Positions 8,901-16,907 of a stretch of DNA of 64,000 bases are shown here, piece by piece (the stretch's first letter is position 1; each line of letters opens with the position of its first letter). Source of the stretch: Saprospiraceae bacterium (GTDB taxonomy: Bacteria > Bacteroidota > Bacteroidia > Chitinophagales > Saprospiraceae); the NCBI GenBank assembly GCA_016718505.1, contig JADKDE010000002.1:496001-560000 (forward strand), written 5' to 3'. A model generated the notes under the pieces. It did not search any database. It was not told the origin of the DNA and saw only the letters and a list, made by a program, of their open reading frames with translations. Position numbers and translations under genes: made by a program.

Positions 8901-9811
8901 CCTGCTATTGGGGGATTATTCAAAGTGAAAGTTAACCTCAATATACCAGCTTGAGTAGTAGGTGGAAGACTAATTTCATTATTAACAATGGATACATTAG
9001 GCAAAATATTATTAGTGATGCTCCAAGTTCCCAATTCTGTTGTGGTCTGCAACGGCGGCAAATTTAATAGAACATTTTGATCACTCGTACACAATGAAAA
9101 ACTTGGGCTAAGAGCTACACTAGGACAATTGCAGTCTGAAACCTGAATGTAAATAGTATCTACGAAATCAGGACATGGATTGGTGCCTATCAAACGATAA
9201 GTAAAGCGATAGGTACCAGGTGCTATCCCAGTGAAATTTTGATTATTTCTGCCGCCTGTCGTTGGCACCATATCAAAATTTGTCCACTCCCCATTGGTTG
9301 GACCACTCAGTATTAAGGCGTCCAAATCTATAATCGTTGGGCGAACCATTGAAGGATCCACCTTATTGCACACTTCTATATTTTTTCTTAAGGTTGCAAA
9401 CTGATTCGGCAAAACGCCTATCCTGACAGTTGATGTTCTCGTACTTTCACAAAGACCGTTTAAGAGTCTCGTTTTTACTAAAGTTATCGTTGTGTCAGCC
9501 AGTGGAGATACGATAAAACTATCGTTCATCCCTGTTACAAGCATCGTTGTATTATTTGAAAATTGTGCTATAGCAGGGAGCGTTCCACTCAAAAGCGTGA
9601 AATAAATCCTTGCGGAACCACCTTGGCAAATATTTGTGTCTATAGTTATCGAAAGATCTGGTGCTTCTTGGATGGTAATGTCGATACAGCCTGGGATACT
9701 TGTAGAGCATGTATTGAATTGTTGTGCACAAACTGTTATGGAATTGGCGGCTGCTGGAGTTCCAATGCGAACATTATTAGTATTCGTAGGCCCTATTGAT
9801 ATTACTGGCAC
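5936..9811 (-). CDS. Giant surface protein, C-terminal part with T9SS type B (gliding) sorting domain; frameshifted
   Basis: 1291 codons open from a GTG at 9811, but this is not a real start: no signal peptide, and the gene upstream (9777..11261) runs into it in another frame. Together they encode one exported protein of roughly 1,790 residues. The last 90 or so residues are the gliding-motility/CHU_C-type domain (Phe-Ile-Pro-Asn-Val-Phe-Ser-Pro-Asn-Gly-Asp-Gly-x-Asn-Asp, then Phe-Asn-Lys-Trp-Gly), the T9SS type B signal. Four Cys-x-Cys repeat units begin near residues 226, 407, 587 and 770, spaced about 181 residues, each ending Thr-Val-Asn-Val-x-x-Cys-x-Cys-Pro/Lys. Probably a secreted, surface-attached, disulfide-rich adhesin-like protein; ligand unknown. 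Confidence 0.85.
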   Translation of the reverse strand: MPVISIGPTNTNNVRIGTPAAANSITVCAQQFNTCSTSIPGCIDITIQEAPDLSITIDTNICQGGSARIYFTLLSGTLPAIAQFSNNTTMLVTGMNDSFIVSPLADTTITLVKTRLLNGLCESTRTSTVRIGVLPNQFATLRKNIEVCNKVDPSMVRPTIIDLDALILSGPTNGEWTNFDMVPTTGGRNNQNFTGIAPGTYRFTYRLIGTNPCPDFVDTIYIQVSDCNCPSVALSPSFSLCTSDQNVLLNLPPLQTTTELGTWSITNNILPNVSIVNNEISLPPTTQAGILRLTFTLNNPPIAGCLANNSLNVTILNPPKILKNISPTQCNFDPFNNNGTVFNLNTLLANGSSSGTWKFNNMAVGSPTNFDFNGLMPGIYIFEYTTNTAVAPCQNKVDTFQVNVIDCTCKSLITSTPAPLCNSNGTLNLQTLETNVPSPGVWSIRNNVIPAASILGNTLNVTGAGAGTIELQFKLNSVRLGCRDTSLQNLVISNQPNATVTSSVNVCNKVPPTGSGLPSQILNFTNLVNSSTIGSWSPINGAATSGTFTTGLDFTGANIGLYTYRYDIPASPPCTNLTYDVTVNVLDCNCPLFTANNLPPYCNSLTTPLNLDNQIITSPSPYTFSILNDVNPGITLNGNSLIFTNSGAGLYTILARLNTPIAGCKDTVHITGRVEIQPTGSLNRSIVSVCNAIPPANSGLPSEILSFSNLVTGGSPVSWTPILPANTTGTFASGLNFTNANIGTYIYRLTVPAVLPCSELVQDLTVNVQNCVCPTIGTLAPSKILCNDNDTLQLNQLLAPGVGPGSWSIIQNPIPNATLSGTVFNATGAAAESYRVQYKLTTGLANCVDTSSQLIQVEREREAGISSGMKRSCEKVPLSINLDNELTGEDAGGIWTEISQIPSFNGLINGIFNTNNQKPGLYIFKYIMNAGNACAADSASVSYRIDSLPTINVGLDQTLSCLQNDYKVLGNNLPFHSYSWKNIGTNSLIPNNNNLSIALGNSGFYELSIKNDNSGCEIKDTIQILKTSLDAIKSQVIPIACNDDCNGEIHITEIKSNIGNITGKASLNNGPFQDTLNFEGLCAGNYTVVIKDANNCTLSTQFILENPPLSTVELGNNISITAGESVNIQPIYSMPTSTIQTISFTNGLDIFCSQTPCSSISLSPLTTTRYFISLTTIDGCIATDTLDIWVNPKKNVFIPNVFSPNGDGVNDIFKPFTDDNVKTLKVFRIFNKWGDLIFERKNIDATTTNIDGWDGYYNGQPVQTDVYVYHIELEYKDGKIVQLYGDVTLTY

Positions 9812-11261
9812 TGGGATCTAGGTTGGCAAAGGAAAGGCTTAACTCAGTCCCTACACAAACGTTGCTTATTCCAGTAAGCAAGGGCTGAATTAAATTCGGT
9901 GCATTGAATCTTAAACGAAATTGCGCTGTATCATCACATCTTATATTTTTATAAAATACCGAATATTTGAATACATATAATCCCGTGTCTCTTATCGCTA
10001 ATTCTATGGTATCTTTATTAGAATAAAATACTCCATTTTTTGTCCATTCTATTTGAATGCTATCTGGGGTTTGATTTGCATTCTGATCAAAAGGGGTAAT
10101 TGCAAGATCGCTTGTTTGTGAATCCAAAATGACCCGAGATGCTGGGTTACCGCAGTCCAAAACGCCCGAACTGGTAATTTGGGCAATTGCCTCCACAGAA
10201 ATTACATCAAAAATAATCGCGCTATCGCATCGCCATTTGTTATTTGTTTTTAAAATAATCTTGTGATTTAACCCAGGATTATAATTCAATCCATTGATTG
10301 GTGACCGATACGGAAGTGAAGGCTTACACAAGGGGATATCTCCTATATCAGTATCGGGTGTTTCTAAAACGGTAAGGTGTAAATTGACAATACTATCGCA
10401 TCCACGCGAAGTCCTTATAGTTACTGAATAGTCACCATTTTGATTGAAGGTTCGATTGCCAACAGTCACATTCGCACCTTTGCAGATCGTATCGAATCTC
10501 TCAACGGGTAAGATGGCTTTTATATTTACTGTTTTGCAGACGTTTATATCTTTTTCATCACAGGGATTCTTCGCTTTTAACAGACAAATCTCATACGGCC
10601 CGTCAGGTTGGTTCAAAGGCGTGGTGTGCACCAGTGTATTGTCCATCGTATTTACTGGAGTGCCATTGACCGTCCATTGGTACTCAGTAGCATGAGTGAC
10701 AAGGGGATATGTCGCCTTTATGGCTTGCCCAGGGCACACAGTATCAGGGGCACTGATAGCTTGGGCAGGGGAGATGCTGATGTTGGGGCTGCCTATCCCT
10801 GATATTATATCGATTTCAAAATCGCAGACGTCACCATTGCACCCGTCGATTACCATCCAATACTGGGTATTGGGTACGATGGCTTGAGAGATTCTAATCA
10901 CATAATTGGTTGGAGTTCCACTTCTGCACGCGGAGTTGCAAGTGACGACATTTGCACTTGAGAATGGGCAGCCTGCATATAAAGCGACCTGCACTCCATA
11001 TCCATTTGCATTTCCGACGCAATTCGATACGCTGACATCCATTACAAAAGCATTGGATGTTCCCACGAAAGAAAACCAAGACGGATTATTTAGAACATTT
11101 CCAGTACAAAAGGGTATAGGAGGAATAGGTGTTGCAGGCGTATTGCTGCAAAATCCATCAATCAGACAAACAGTGGGAGCGGTCTGGCAGTCTCCCGTAG
11201 GCGTAGGAAAACCAGCGGCATTACAAGCGGCATTCAAAGTATTTGAGAAAAAAACATCCAA
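9777..11261 (-). CDS. Giant surface protein, N-terminal part (same gene as 5936..9811)
   Basis: 494 codons starting at a TTG (11261) with no usable signal peptide. The natural start is the ATG at 11299 in another frame, which reads a signal peptide (Met-Leu-Arg-Gln-Leu-Gly-Val-Ile-Ile-Gly-Leu-Val-Phe-Trp-Met-Phe-Phe) and joins this frame if the T7 tract on the minus strand (plus 11248-11254) is made T8. The protein is Cys-rich, with PKD-like and Ig-like segments, including Gly-Cys-Asp-Ser-Ile-Val-Asn-Leu-His-Leu-Thr-Val, common in Saprospiria surface proteins. At its 3' end it passes into the 5936..9811 frame by a +1 shift somewhere between 9777 and 9816. A sequencing error is the simplest explanation for both breaks. 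Confidence 0.8.
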   Translation of the reverse strand: MDVFFSNTLNAACNAAGFPTPTGDCQTAPTVCLIDGFCSNTPATPIPPIPFCTGNVLNNPSWFSFVGTSNAFVMDVSVSNCVGNANGYGVQVALYAGCPFSSANVVTCNSACRSGTPTNYVIRISQAIVPNTQYWMVIDGCNGDVCDFEIDIISGIGSPNISISPAQAISAPDTVCPGQAIKATYPLVTHATEYQWTVNGTPVNTMDNTLVHTTPLNQPDGPYEICLLKAKNPCDEKDINVCKTVNIKAILPVERFDTICKGANVTVGNRTFNQNGDYSVTIRTSRGCDSIVNLHLTVLETPDTDIGDIPLCKPSLPYRSPINGLNYNPGLNHKIILKTNNKWRCDSAIIFDVISVEAIAQITSSGVLDCGNPASRVILDSQTSDLAITPFDQNANQTPDSIQIEWTKNGVFYSNKDTIELAIRDTGLYVFKYSVFYKNIRCDDTAQFRLRFNAPNLIQPLLTGISNVCVGTELSLSFANLDPSASNINRAYEY

Positions 11262-11299
11262 AATACCAACCCAATAATTACTCCTAATTGTCTAAGCAT
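11234..11299 (-). other. Displaced signal-peptide segment of the giant surface-protein gene
   Basis: An ATG at 11299 reads 21 codons (two charged/polar residues, then a 15-residue hydrophobic core) to a TGA at 11234-11236. It is out of frame with 9777..11261. One extra T in the seven-T tract (11248-11254 on the plus strand as A7) fuses them into a normal exported-protein N-terminus. Confidence 0.65.
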
Positions 11300-11417
11300 T
11301 TATCAAAAATTTACTGCATACTGTAACCCACAATCAAACCAATCAAAATCTTTATATTTTAATAAAAAAATCTCGATATTTATTACTTTTACAAGAGGCA
11401 ACAAATTTTGAATAACA

Positions 11418-11492
11418 TGGTGGTCTCAACGGGAATCGAACCCATATCAAAAGTTTAGGAAACTTCTATTCTATCCATTGAACTATGAGACC
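11418..11492 (-). tRNA. tRNA-Arg, anticodon CCT
   Basis: Full cloverleaf on the minus strand: acceptor GGTCTCA/TGAGACC, D arm GTTC..GAAT, anticodon stem GAAGT/ACTTT with loop TTCCTAA (anticodon CCT at plus 11457-11459), T arm ATGGG-TTCGATT-CCCGT, discriminator A and an encoded CCA (plus 11418-11420). It decodes AGG. Isolated; no other tRNA nearby. Confidence 0.95.
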
Positions 11493-11537
11493 ATTCATTT
11501 CGGCACAAATATATAACTCTTAAACTTAATAGCCACT

Positions 11538-11891
11538 ATGGACCTAGACTTTTTGCGGAATTATTGTCTTTCTAAAAATGGTGTAACGGAGGATTTTCCT
11601 TTCGATACCCAAACTTTGGTTTTTAAGGTGCAAAATAAAATTTTCTTACTTACCGATATTTATGAATCTCCACTAAAGTTTAATTTAAAATTTGAACCCA
11701 GTACTATTGAGGACTGGCGTGAAAAATACTACCAAATTACTCCAGGCTATCATATGAATAAAAAACACTGGAACACGGTTCTATGTGATGATTATTTGGA
11801 TTTTAAGCTGATTTTAGAATTAATTGACACATCATATATGCTGGTAGTAAAAGGCTTACCGAAAGCACAGCGAGAGTCACTTCTGCTTTAA
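11538..11891 (+). CDS. MmcQ/YjbR family protein
   Basis: 117 residues, the whole length of a MmcQ/YjbR (CyaY-like fold) domain. Typical features: an N-terminal helix with Leu-Arg-x-Tyr-Cys-Leu-Ser-Lys-x-Gly-Val-Thr-Glu-Asp-Phe-Pro-Phe, then Pro-Gly-Tyr-His-Met-Asn-Lys-Lys-His-Trp-Asn in the central part. Proteins of this family bind DNA or act as small double-wing domains; the cellular role is not settled. It is followed after 15 bases by the FAD oxidoreductase gene, so the two probably form a short operon. Confidence 0.85.
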   Translation: MDLDFLRNYCLSKNGVTEDFPFDTQTLVFKVQNKIFLLTDIYESPLKFNLKFEPSTIEDWREKYYQITPGYHMNKKHWNTVLCDDYLDFKLILELIDTSYMLVVKGLPKAQRESLLL

Positions 11892-11906
11892 TAAATTTTA
11901 ATTCTT

Positions 11907-12974
11907 ATGAAAAATGTTCTCGTAGTTGGGTTTGGGTTAGCGGGATTGTGTCTTTGCCGAGAATTGGAGAAGAACGGAATTCCATTCGTATGTATTGATG
12001 AGGGTCGCCAATCTACACCTAGCAAGGTTTCATCGGGTTTGATCAATCCGATCACAGGAAGGCGCTTCCAACTTGCTTGGAATTATTCGCAGCTTTTTAA
12101 AGTTTTCGAACCATTTTATAGAGATTTGGAAGAAAGATGTGGCTCTCATTTCTTTAATGAAATTGAAATCATACATCCATTTACTAGCATGGAAGTACAA
12201 AATAATTTTGCTATATCCGCATTGGATCCATTGCATGAAGATTATTTATCTGTTAATGACAAAATTCATAGTTGGCCTATTACTGAAGAATTTGGGATTA
12301 TAAAAAATGGATTTAGATTAGACTTGAGAAGGATGATTGAAGCGTATTCGAAAATACTCAAGAATTCAAAAATATTGAGAATAGAAAAATTCGATTATGA
12401 ACAATTACATATAGAGGAAAAGTCTTTTAAATACCAAAATAGAGAGTTCACGGAAATTGTTTTTTGTGAAGGGCCGGGAATCGCTTCGAACCCATTTTTT
12501 AAAAATATTCCATTGGTACCCGCTAAAGGGGAAGTGCTGATCATACAAGTTGAAGGACTTGATGAAGCTATGATTCTTAAAAAAGATCTATACTTTATGA
12601 GAATTAGCCCCAATACATATTGGGTTGGATCGAATTATCAATGGGATTATGAGGATTCAAAGCCGACCGCAGCGAAACAAGAAGAGTTTTACCAGAGAAT
12701 CACATCCGTATTGCCAGGCTATAAAATCAAAGTATTAGAGCATTGGGCTGCCATAAGACCTTCCAGCCATGACAGAAAACCTTATATAGGTAGGCACAAA
12801 ATACATGTTAATATGATGATAATCAACGGATTAGGGACAAAAGGTTGTTCGTTGTCTCCCTATCTGGCTCAGGAAGCAGCAAGATTGATTCTTCAAAATG
12901 ATTATATTGTTGATCGCGATATTAACCTAGAAAGAGGGGTGGAATTTGCTAAGAAAAGAGCTCAAAAAATTTAA
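11907..12974 (+). CDS. FAD-dependent oxidoreductase (DAO family)
   Basis: 355 residues. The N-terminal dinucleotide-binding motif is Val-Gly-Phe-Gly-Leu-Ala-Gly-Leu (8-15) with an acidic end of beta-2 (Asp31-Glu32). Residues about 45-53, Ser-Gly-Leu-Ile-Asn-Pro-Ile-Thr-Gly-Arg-Arg, and the C-terminal Arg-Pro-Ser-Ser-x-Asp-Arg-x-Pro-Tyr-Ile-Gly and Asn-Gly-Leu-Gly-Thr-Lys-Gly match DAO-type amine/D-amino-acid oxidases and the MnmC C-terminal domain. The substrate cannot be named from sequence. The stop overlaps the convergent HsdR_N-like gene by four bases. Confidence 0.85.
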   Translation: MKNVLVVGFGLAGLCLCRELEKNGIPFVCIDEGRQSTPSKVSSGLINPITGRRFQLAWNYSQLFKVFEPFYRDLEERCGSHFFNEIEIIHPFTSMEVQNNFAISALDPLHEDYLSVNDKIHSWPITEEFGIIKNGFRLDLRRMIEAYSKILKNSKILRIEKFDYEQLHIEEKSFKYQNREFTEIVFCEGPGIASNPFFKNIPLVPAKGEVLIIQVEGLDEAMILKKDLYFMRISPNTYWVGSNYQWDYEDSKPTAAKQEEFYQRITSVLPGYKIKVLEHWAAIRPSSHDRKPYIGRHKIHVNMMIINGLGTKGCSLSPYLAQEAARLILQNDYIVDRDINLERGVEFAKKRAQKI

Positions 12975-13423
12975 GCTGGTTCTGGAATTTTTTCCAAAAA
13001 AGAATACGAATTTTTTTCATAATTAAGATGAGCACAATAGGTTTCAATGCCATTAGTTATCACGATATATGGGACTCTTATCGTTTGATTATACAACGAA
13101 ACTTGCTCAAATACTTCATTGGTTAATGGAACTTCTGGTGCTTTACATTCGACCAACATATATGGTTTGACCAATTTATCGACCACAAATATGTCAAATC
13201 TTTTGACCATATCGTTGACCAAAATTTTTCTTTCGATACCGATTTTTATAGGTGAGTATTGCAATTCTTCAATCAAATATTCTACAAAAAGTTGGCGAAC
13301 CATCTCTTCGGGAGTTGGAACGATATATTTTTTACGAATCCTATCCCAAACCAAATTTTGACCCGAATCTGATTTAATTTTGAGATTCCGTTTATATTTC
13401 AAATAGTCAATTTTCAGTTTCAT
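12971..13423 (-). CDS. Stand-alone type I restriction enzyme R N-terminal domain (HSDR_N-like) protein
   Basis: 150 residues corresponding to the PD-(D/E)xK nuclease-like N-terminal part of HsdR. Visible core: Arg-Phe-Asp-Ile-Phe-Val (the acidic position) followed about 20 residues later by Val-Glu-Cys-Lys-Ala-Pro (the ExK). There is no helicase/translocase part, so it is not a complete restriction subunit. Stand-alone copies are widespread and solitary in Bacteroidota and have no established role. No hsdM or hsdS lies nearby. It follows the MORN lipoprotein gene after 10 bases on the same strand. Confidence 0.85.
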   Translation of the reverse strand: MKLKIDYLKYKRNLKIKSDSGQNLVWDRIRKKYIVPTPEEMVRQLFVEYLIEELQYSPIKIGIERKILVNDMVKRFDIFVVDKLVKPYMLVECKAPEVPLTNEVFEQVSLYNQTIRVPYIVITNGIETYCAHLNYEKNSYSFLEKIPEPA

Positions 13424-13433
13424 TTGGTCGTTT

Positions 13434-14033
13434 TTATTTTATTTTTCTCTCAGAGACTTTGGTTCCATTTTTGTAGATAAATTCAAGTATCGCAGTCTCT
13501 TTATTTCCTGTATTATCGAAGAATACAGTAGGACCATTCAATTCTCCATTTTGATAAACTGCTTGTCGAGTTAACATTCCATATTCATTAAATGCCCGAA
13601 AAGTTCCGTCCAGTTTCCCGTTTTTATATTCACTATAATCGATAGGCGTGGTCAATCTGTAGGTTGCTCGAAAACCTTCCAATTTGCCATTTTCAAATCT
13701 TGTGGATAAGTCCGCTCTTGACATATAGTCCAAGTTCAAAAAGGTGCCTTCTAGTACATCATCGACATAGTTACACACGGATTTTAGTCTTTGTTGGTAA
13801 TTATCATAGTAAGTGACCCAAATGCCGTTCTTGCGACCATTTCTCAAAAAGCCTTCTTCAATAATATATTTTCCGTCAATGCCATACTTTGTAGCCCTTT
13901 TTGCATCTGAACCTGATAGGTTTTTTAAAACAAAGCCTTGTTTTATAAGTTGGGTTTCAAGTTCCGAACCTGAATTTTGCTGCTTGCAAGAAAACAGGGC
14001 AATACCTAAAAATAAATAAATAAAAACTTTCAT
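13434..14033 (-). CDS. MORN-repeat lipoprotein (YwqK-like)
   Basis: 199 residues. Lipoprotein signal Leu-Phe-Ser-Cys (Cys16). The body contains at least five MORN-variant repeats of the YwqK type (Tyr/Phe-x-Asn-Gly-x-x-x-Gly-x-Trp/Phe), for example Phe-Leu-Arg-Asn-Gly-Arg-Lys-Asn-Gly, Tyr-Lys-Asn-Gly-Lys-Leu-Asp-Gly and Tyr-Gln-Asn-Gly-Glu-Leu-Asn-Gly. These form an elongated beta sheet. Family members are sometimes labelled antitoxins, but no toxin partner is here. Function unknown. Confidence 0.8.
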   Translation of the reverse strand: MKVFIYLFLGIALFSCKQQNSGSELETQLIKQGFVLKNLSGSDAKRATKYGIDGKYIIEEGFLRNGRKNGIWVTYYDNYQQRLKSVCNYVDDVLEGTFLNLDYMSRADLSTRFENGKLEGFRATYRLTTPIDYSEYKNGKLDGTFRAFNEYGMLTRQAVYQNGELNGPTVFFDNTGNKETAILEFIYKNGTKVSERKIK

Positions 14034-14100
14034 GAACTATAATTTTTGACAAATTTAATCCATTTATACCATTGTTATCGGGAAAATTGAAGTTTATCGA

Positions 14101-14964
14101 TCACAAACTTTTATTCAAGATGTCTAATGAGGCCCTAAGTGAATCTTCCCAGTGTGCATTATGATAATGATTCCCTAATAAGTTTTTGATTTTAGATTTG
14201 TCAAGGACGGAGTATGGTGGTCTTTGAGCAGGGGTGGGATAATCAGAAGTTGGAATGGGGATTAGTGGAATATCTAGATGGGAAATTTTAAAGATGGAAT
14301 GCGCAAAATCATACCATGAACAGACCCCTTCGTTGCTATAATTCAGAATATTATTTTGTATCACATTTTGACTGTCAAAATTAATCAGATTGAGGATTTG
14401 GATTGCTAAATCGTCTGCAAACGTTGGAGATCCAATTTGATCACCCACGACTTTTATTGTATTCCCATTTTTGGCCAATCTCAACATGGTTTTAACAAAA
14501 TTATGGCCTTCGATCCCGTAAACCCATGATGTTCTTATTATTAAATATTTTTGGCAAGCCAAACTGACTATTTTTTCACCTTCTAATTTACTCTTTGCAT
14601 AGATTCCTTGTGGTGTGCATGGGTCGGATTCTTTTAACGGGCCATTTAGTCCATTATGATATACATAATCTGATGAAATATGAATTAACTTGGCAGAATT
14701 TTCATTGGCAAATTCACTAAGATATTCTAGGGCATTGGCATTATAGAGATAAGCTAATTCTTGTTCTGACTCTGCCTTGTCCACTGTTGTATATGCAGCA
14801 CAGTTGATGATATAATTGAATCCAGAAAGCACAGGATATTCTCTTTTACTAATATCCCAAGTATTTTTATCGAAAAAGCAAAATTTATAGTCTTTTGTTT
14901 TTCCAATTCTTTGTAAAGCGCTTCCTAATTGGCCATTGGCTCCAGTTACTAATATCTTTATCAT
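14101..14964 (-). CDS. rfbD: dTDP-4-dehydrorhamnose reductase
   Basis: 287 residues. Last step of dTDP-L-rhamnose synthesis: NAD(P)H reduction of dTDP-4-keto-L-rhamnose. Short-chain dehydrogenase fold with Gly-Ala-Asn-Gly-Gln-Leu-Gly-Ser at 8-15 and the catalytic Tyr-x-x-x-Lys in Gly-Ile-Tyr-Ala-Lys-Ser-Lys (about 131-135); Ser-Ser-Asp-Tyr-Val supplies the catalytic Ser/Thr. Follows rfbC by 9 bases in the der-rfbC-rfbD unit. rfbA and rfbB are not in the window. Confidence 0.93.
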   Translation of the reverse strand: MIKILVTGANGQLGSALQRIGKTKDYKFCFFDKNTWDISKREYPVLSGFNYIINCAAYTTVDKAESEQELAYLYNANALEYLSEFANENSAKLIHISSDYVYHNGLNGPLKESDPCTPQGIYAKSKLEGEKIVSLACQKYLIIRTSWVYGIEGHNFVKTMLRLAKNGNTIKVVGDQIGSPTFADDLAIQILNLINFDSQNVIQNNILNYSNEGVCSWYDFAHSIFKISHLDIPLIPIPTSDYPTPAQRPPYSVLDKSKIKNLLGNHYHNAHWEDSLRASLDILNKSL

Positions 14965-14973
14965 CGTAGAAAA

Positions 14974-15522
14974 TCATTCAAAAGGTAAATGTTGCCCTAA
15001 ATTTGGGAGAAGTAAATCTTTGCTAGATATTATTTGATTTTCTCTGGGAATAATCCAGTCAATTTGGAGTTGTGGATCGTGAATATTCAAGCCTCCCTCA
15101 TGCTCTGGATGATAAAAATCGTCGCATTTATAAGCGAATATAGCCTCAGAAGAAAGCACTGCATATCCATGAGCCATCCCTTTTGGCACTAGAAATTGTC
15201 TTTTATTTACTTCATTTAGCCTTACACTTAGCGATCGTCCATAGGTTGGACTCCCTTTTCTTATATCTACTATTACATCCAATACTTCTCCTTTGACCAC
15301 TCGTACAAGTTTGGTTTGAGCAAAAGGTGGCAACTGGTAGTGAAGTCCACGTATCACTCCAAATTTTGACATCGCTTCATTATCTTGGACAAAATTATAA
15401 GTTGTTCCAAGTGGTTCTAAATACTTTGTAGAAAAGGATTCAAAAAAATATCCGCGTTCGTCACCCCAAACTTTTGGCTCTAGTATAAATGCTCCTTCGA
15501 TGATGGTTGGAATAATATGCAT
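14974..15522 (-). CDS. rfbC: dTDP-4-dehydrorhamnose 3,5-epimerase
   Basis: 182 residues, standard cupin-fold RmlC. Converts dTDP-4-keto-6-deoxyglucose to dTDP-4-keto-L-rhamnose. Conserved Gly-Leu-His-Tyr-Gln (catalytic His), Lys-Leu-Val-Arg-Val-Val-Lys-Gly-Glu-Val-Leu-Asp-Val, Asp-Ile-Arg, and Val-Pro-Lys-Gly-Met-Ala-His-Gly are all present. It begins 5 bases after the der stop and ends 9 bases before rfbD. Confidence 0.95.
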   Translation of the reverse strand: MHIIPTIIEGAFILEPKVWGDERGYFFESFSTKYLEPLGTTYNFVQDNEAMSKFGVIRGLHYQLPPFAQTKLVRVVKGEVLDVIVDIRKGSPTYGRSLSVRLNEVNKRQFLVPKGMAHGYAVLSSEAIFAYKCDDFYHPEHEGGLNIHDPQLQIDWIIPRENQIISSKDLLLPNLGQHLPFE

Positions 15523-15527
15523 AAACT

Positions 15528-16829
15528 TTACTTTTCTCTGAAAAATATTGCTATCGGTAAACCTGTCAGGTTAAAATTGGCCCTTAATTTGTTTTCTATA
15601 AAGTTTTTGTAGGAATCTGGAATTTGGTCTGGATAGTTGCAATAAAAAGCAAAAGCAGGGTAGGCCAATGGCAATTGTTGAACAAATTTAATTTTGATAA
15701 ATGCCCCACGGTGTGAAGGTGGTGGATTTTTTTCAATTATTGGCAAAATTACATCATTAAGATGACTGGTTTTTATTCTGTGGCTGCGTCTGTTGAACAC
15801 ATCAATGGCAGTTTCCACAACATTAAATATCCTGACTTTGTCTTGTGCTGAAATGAATATGATAGGCACATCTTTAAATGGTTGAATCTTTTGTTTGATT
15901 TTTATTTCAAAATCTCTCGCAGTATTGGTTTCTTTTGGGATCAAATCCCATTTGTTCACTACTAGCACAATTCCTTTGTGTCGTTGGACAGCCAAGCGAT
16001 AAATGTGCATGTCTTGGGCTTCAATTCCCGTAACTGCGTCTATCATTATAAGGCATATATCAGATTCTTCTAATGCTCTTATGGCCCTTAAAACAGAATA
16101 AAATTCTAAATCTTCGGTAACTTTTGCTTTACGTCTGATTCCAGCTGTATCGATCAAAATAAATTCTTGACCAAAGTGATTATAAACTGAATGAATCGAG
16201 TCCCTTGTTGTTCCTGCTATTGGTGTGACTATGTTTCGATCAACTCCCAGCAATGTATTTGTAAGGGTTGATTTACCTACATTGGGTTGACCAATAATTG
16301 ATATTTTTGGTAATTCTCTTTCTGCAACTGGCACATCCTCGATATGGCTCGTGATGGCATCTAAAAGATCACCTGTCCCACTTCCAGAAATTGATGCAAT
16401 CATAAAGGTATTTTCAAAGCCAAGGCTCCAAAATTCTTGTGCTTCTAGTTGCCTTACACTATTATCTACCTTATTTACCGCAAGAAAAACCAATTTTTTT
16501 GATTTGCGCAATAAATTGGCTACCTCAAGGTCAAAATCTGTAATTCCAGTAGTTGTGTCTACAACAAATATAATTGAGTTGGCTTCTTCTATAGCTAGTT
16601 TAACTTGTTTTCTGATTGCACTTTCGAAAATGTCGGCACTATTTTCTACAAACCCACCAGTATCTATTACAATGAAATCTTTTCCATTCCAGGTACAGTT
16701 TCCATAAATTCTGTCCCGTGTCACTCCAGAAATATTATCGACTATGGATTTTCTTTCTTCGATGAGTCTATTAAATAAGGTTGATTTACCTACATTGGGT
16801 CTTCCGACTATGGCTACTATTTGTTTCAT
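15528..16829 (-). CDS. der: GTPase Der (EngA)
   Basis: 433 residues. Double-GTPase ribosome assembly factor for the 50S subunit. First G domain: Gly-Arg-Pro-Asn-Val-Gly-Lys-Ser (8-15), Asp-Thr-Gly-Gly, Asn-Lys-Val-Asp. Second: Gly-Gln-Pro-Asn-Val-Gly-Lys-Ser (about 180-187), Asp-Thr-Ala-Gly, Asn-Lys-Trp-Asp. A KH-like C-terminal domain with Phe-Tyr-Cys-Asn-Tyr-Pro and Phe-x-x-Asn-Leu-Thr-Gly-x-Pro-Ile follows. First gene of the der-rfbC-rfbD unit; an OmpA terminator lies upstream at 16854-16888. Confidence 0.96.
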   Translation of the reverse strand: MKQIVAIVGRPNVGKSTLFNRLIEERKSIVDNISGVTRDRIYGNCTWNGKDFIVIDTGGFVENSADIFESAIRKQVKLAIEEANSIIFVVDTTTGITDFDLEVANLLRKSKKLVFLAVNKVDNSVRQLEAQEFWSLGFENTFMIASISGSGTGDLLDAITSHIEDVPVAERELPKISIIGQPNVGKSTLTNTLLGVDRNIVTPIAGTTRDSIHSVYNHFGQEFILIDTAGIRRKAKVTEDLEFYSVLRAIRALEESDICLIMIDAVTGIEAQDMHIYRLAVQRHKGIVLVVNKWDLIPKETNTARDFEIKIKQKIQPFKDVPIIFISAQDKVRIFNVVETAIDVFNRRSHRIKTSHLNDVILPIIEKNPPPSHRGAFIKIKFVQQLPLAYPAFAFYCNYPDQIPDSYKNFIENKLRANFNLTGLPIAIFFREK

Positions 16830-16853
16830 TAGGGTTTTTGGGATATGATAAAT

Positions 16854-16888
16854 AAAAAAGAGGCCGAACTTTACAGTTACGACCTCTT
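16854..16888 (-). terminator. Rho-independent terminator of the OmpA-family gene
   Basis: On the minus strand AAGAGGTCG pairs with CGGCCTCTT (one mismatch) and runs into six T residues (A54-A59 on the plus strand). It lies 20 bases past the OmpA stop and 25 bases before der. Confidence 0.75.
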
Positions 16889-16907
16889 ATATTATAACAG
16901 TATTAAA

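Noticed and set aside
12971..13423. Restriction-modification system
   Set aside because: Only the nuclease-like domain is present, without helicase, methylase or specificity genes.
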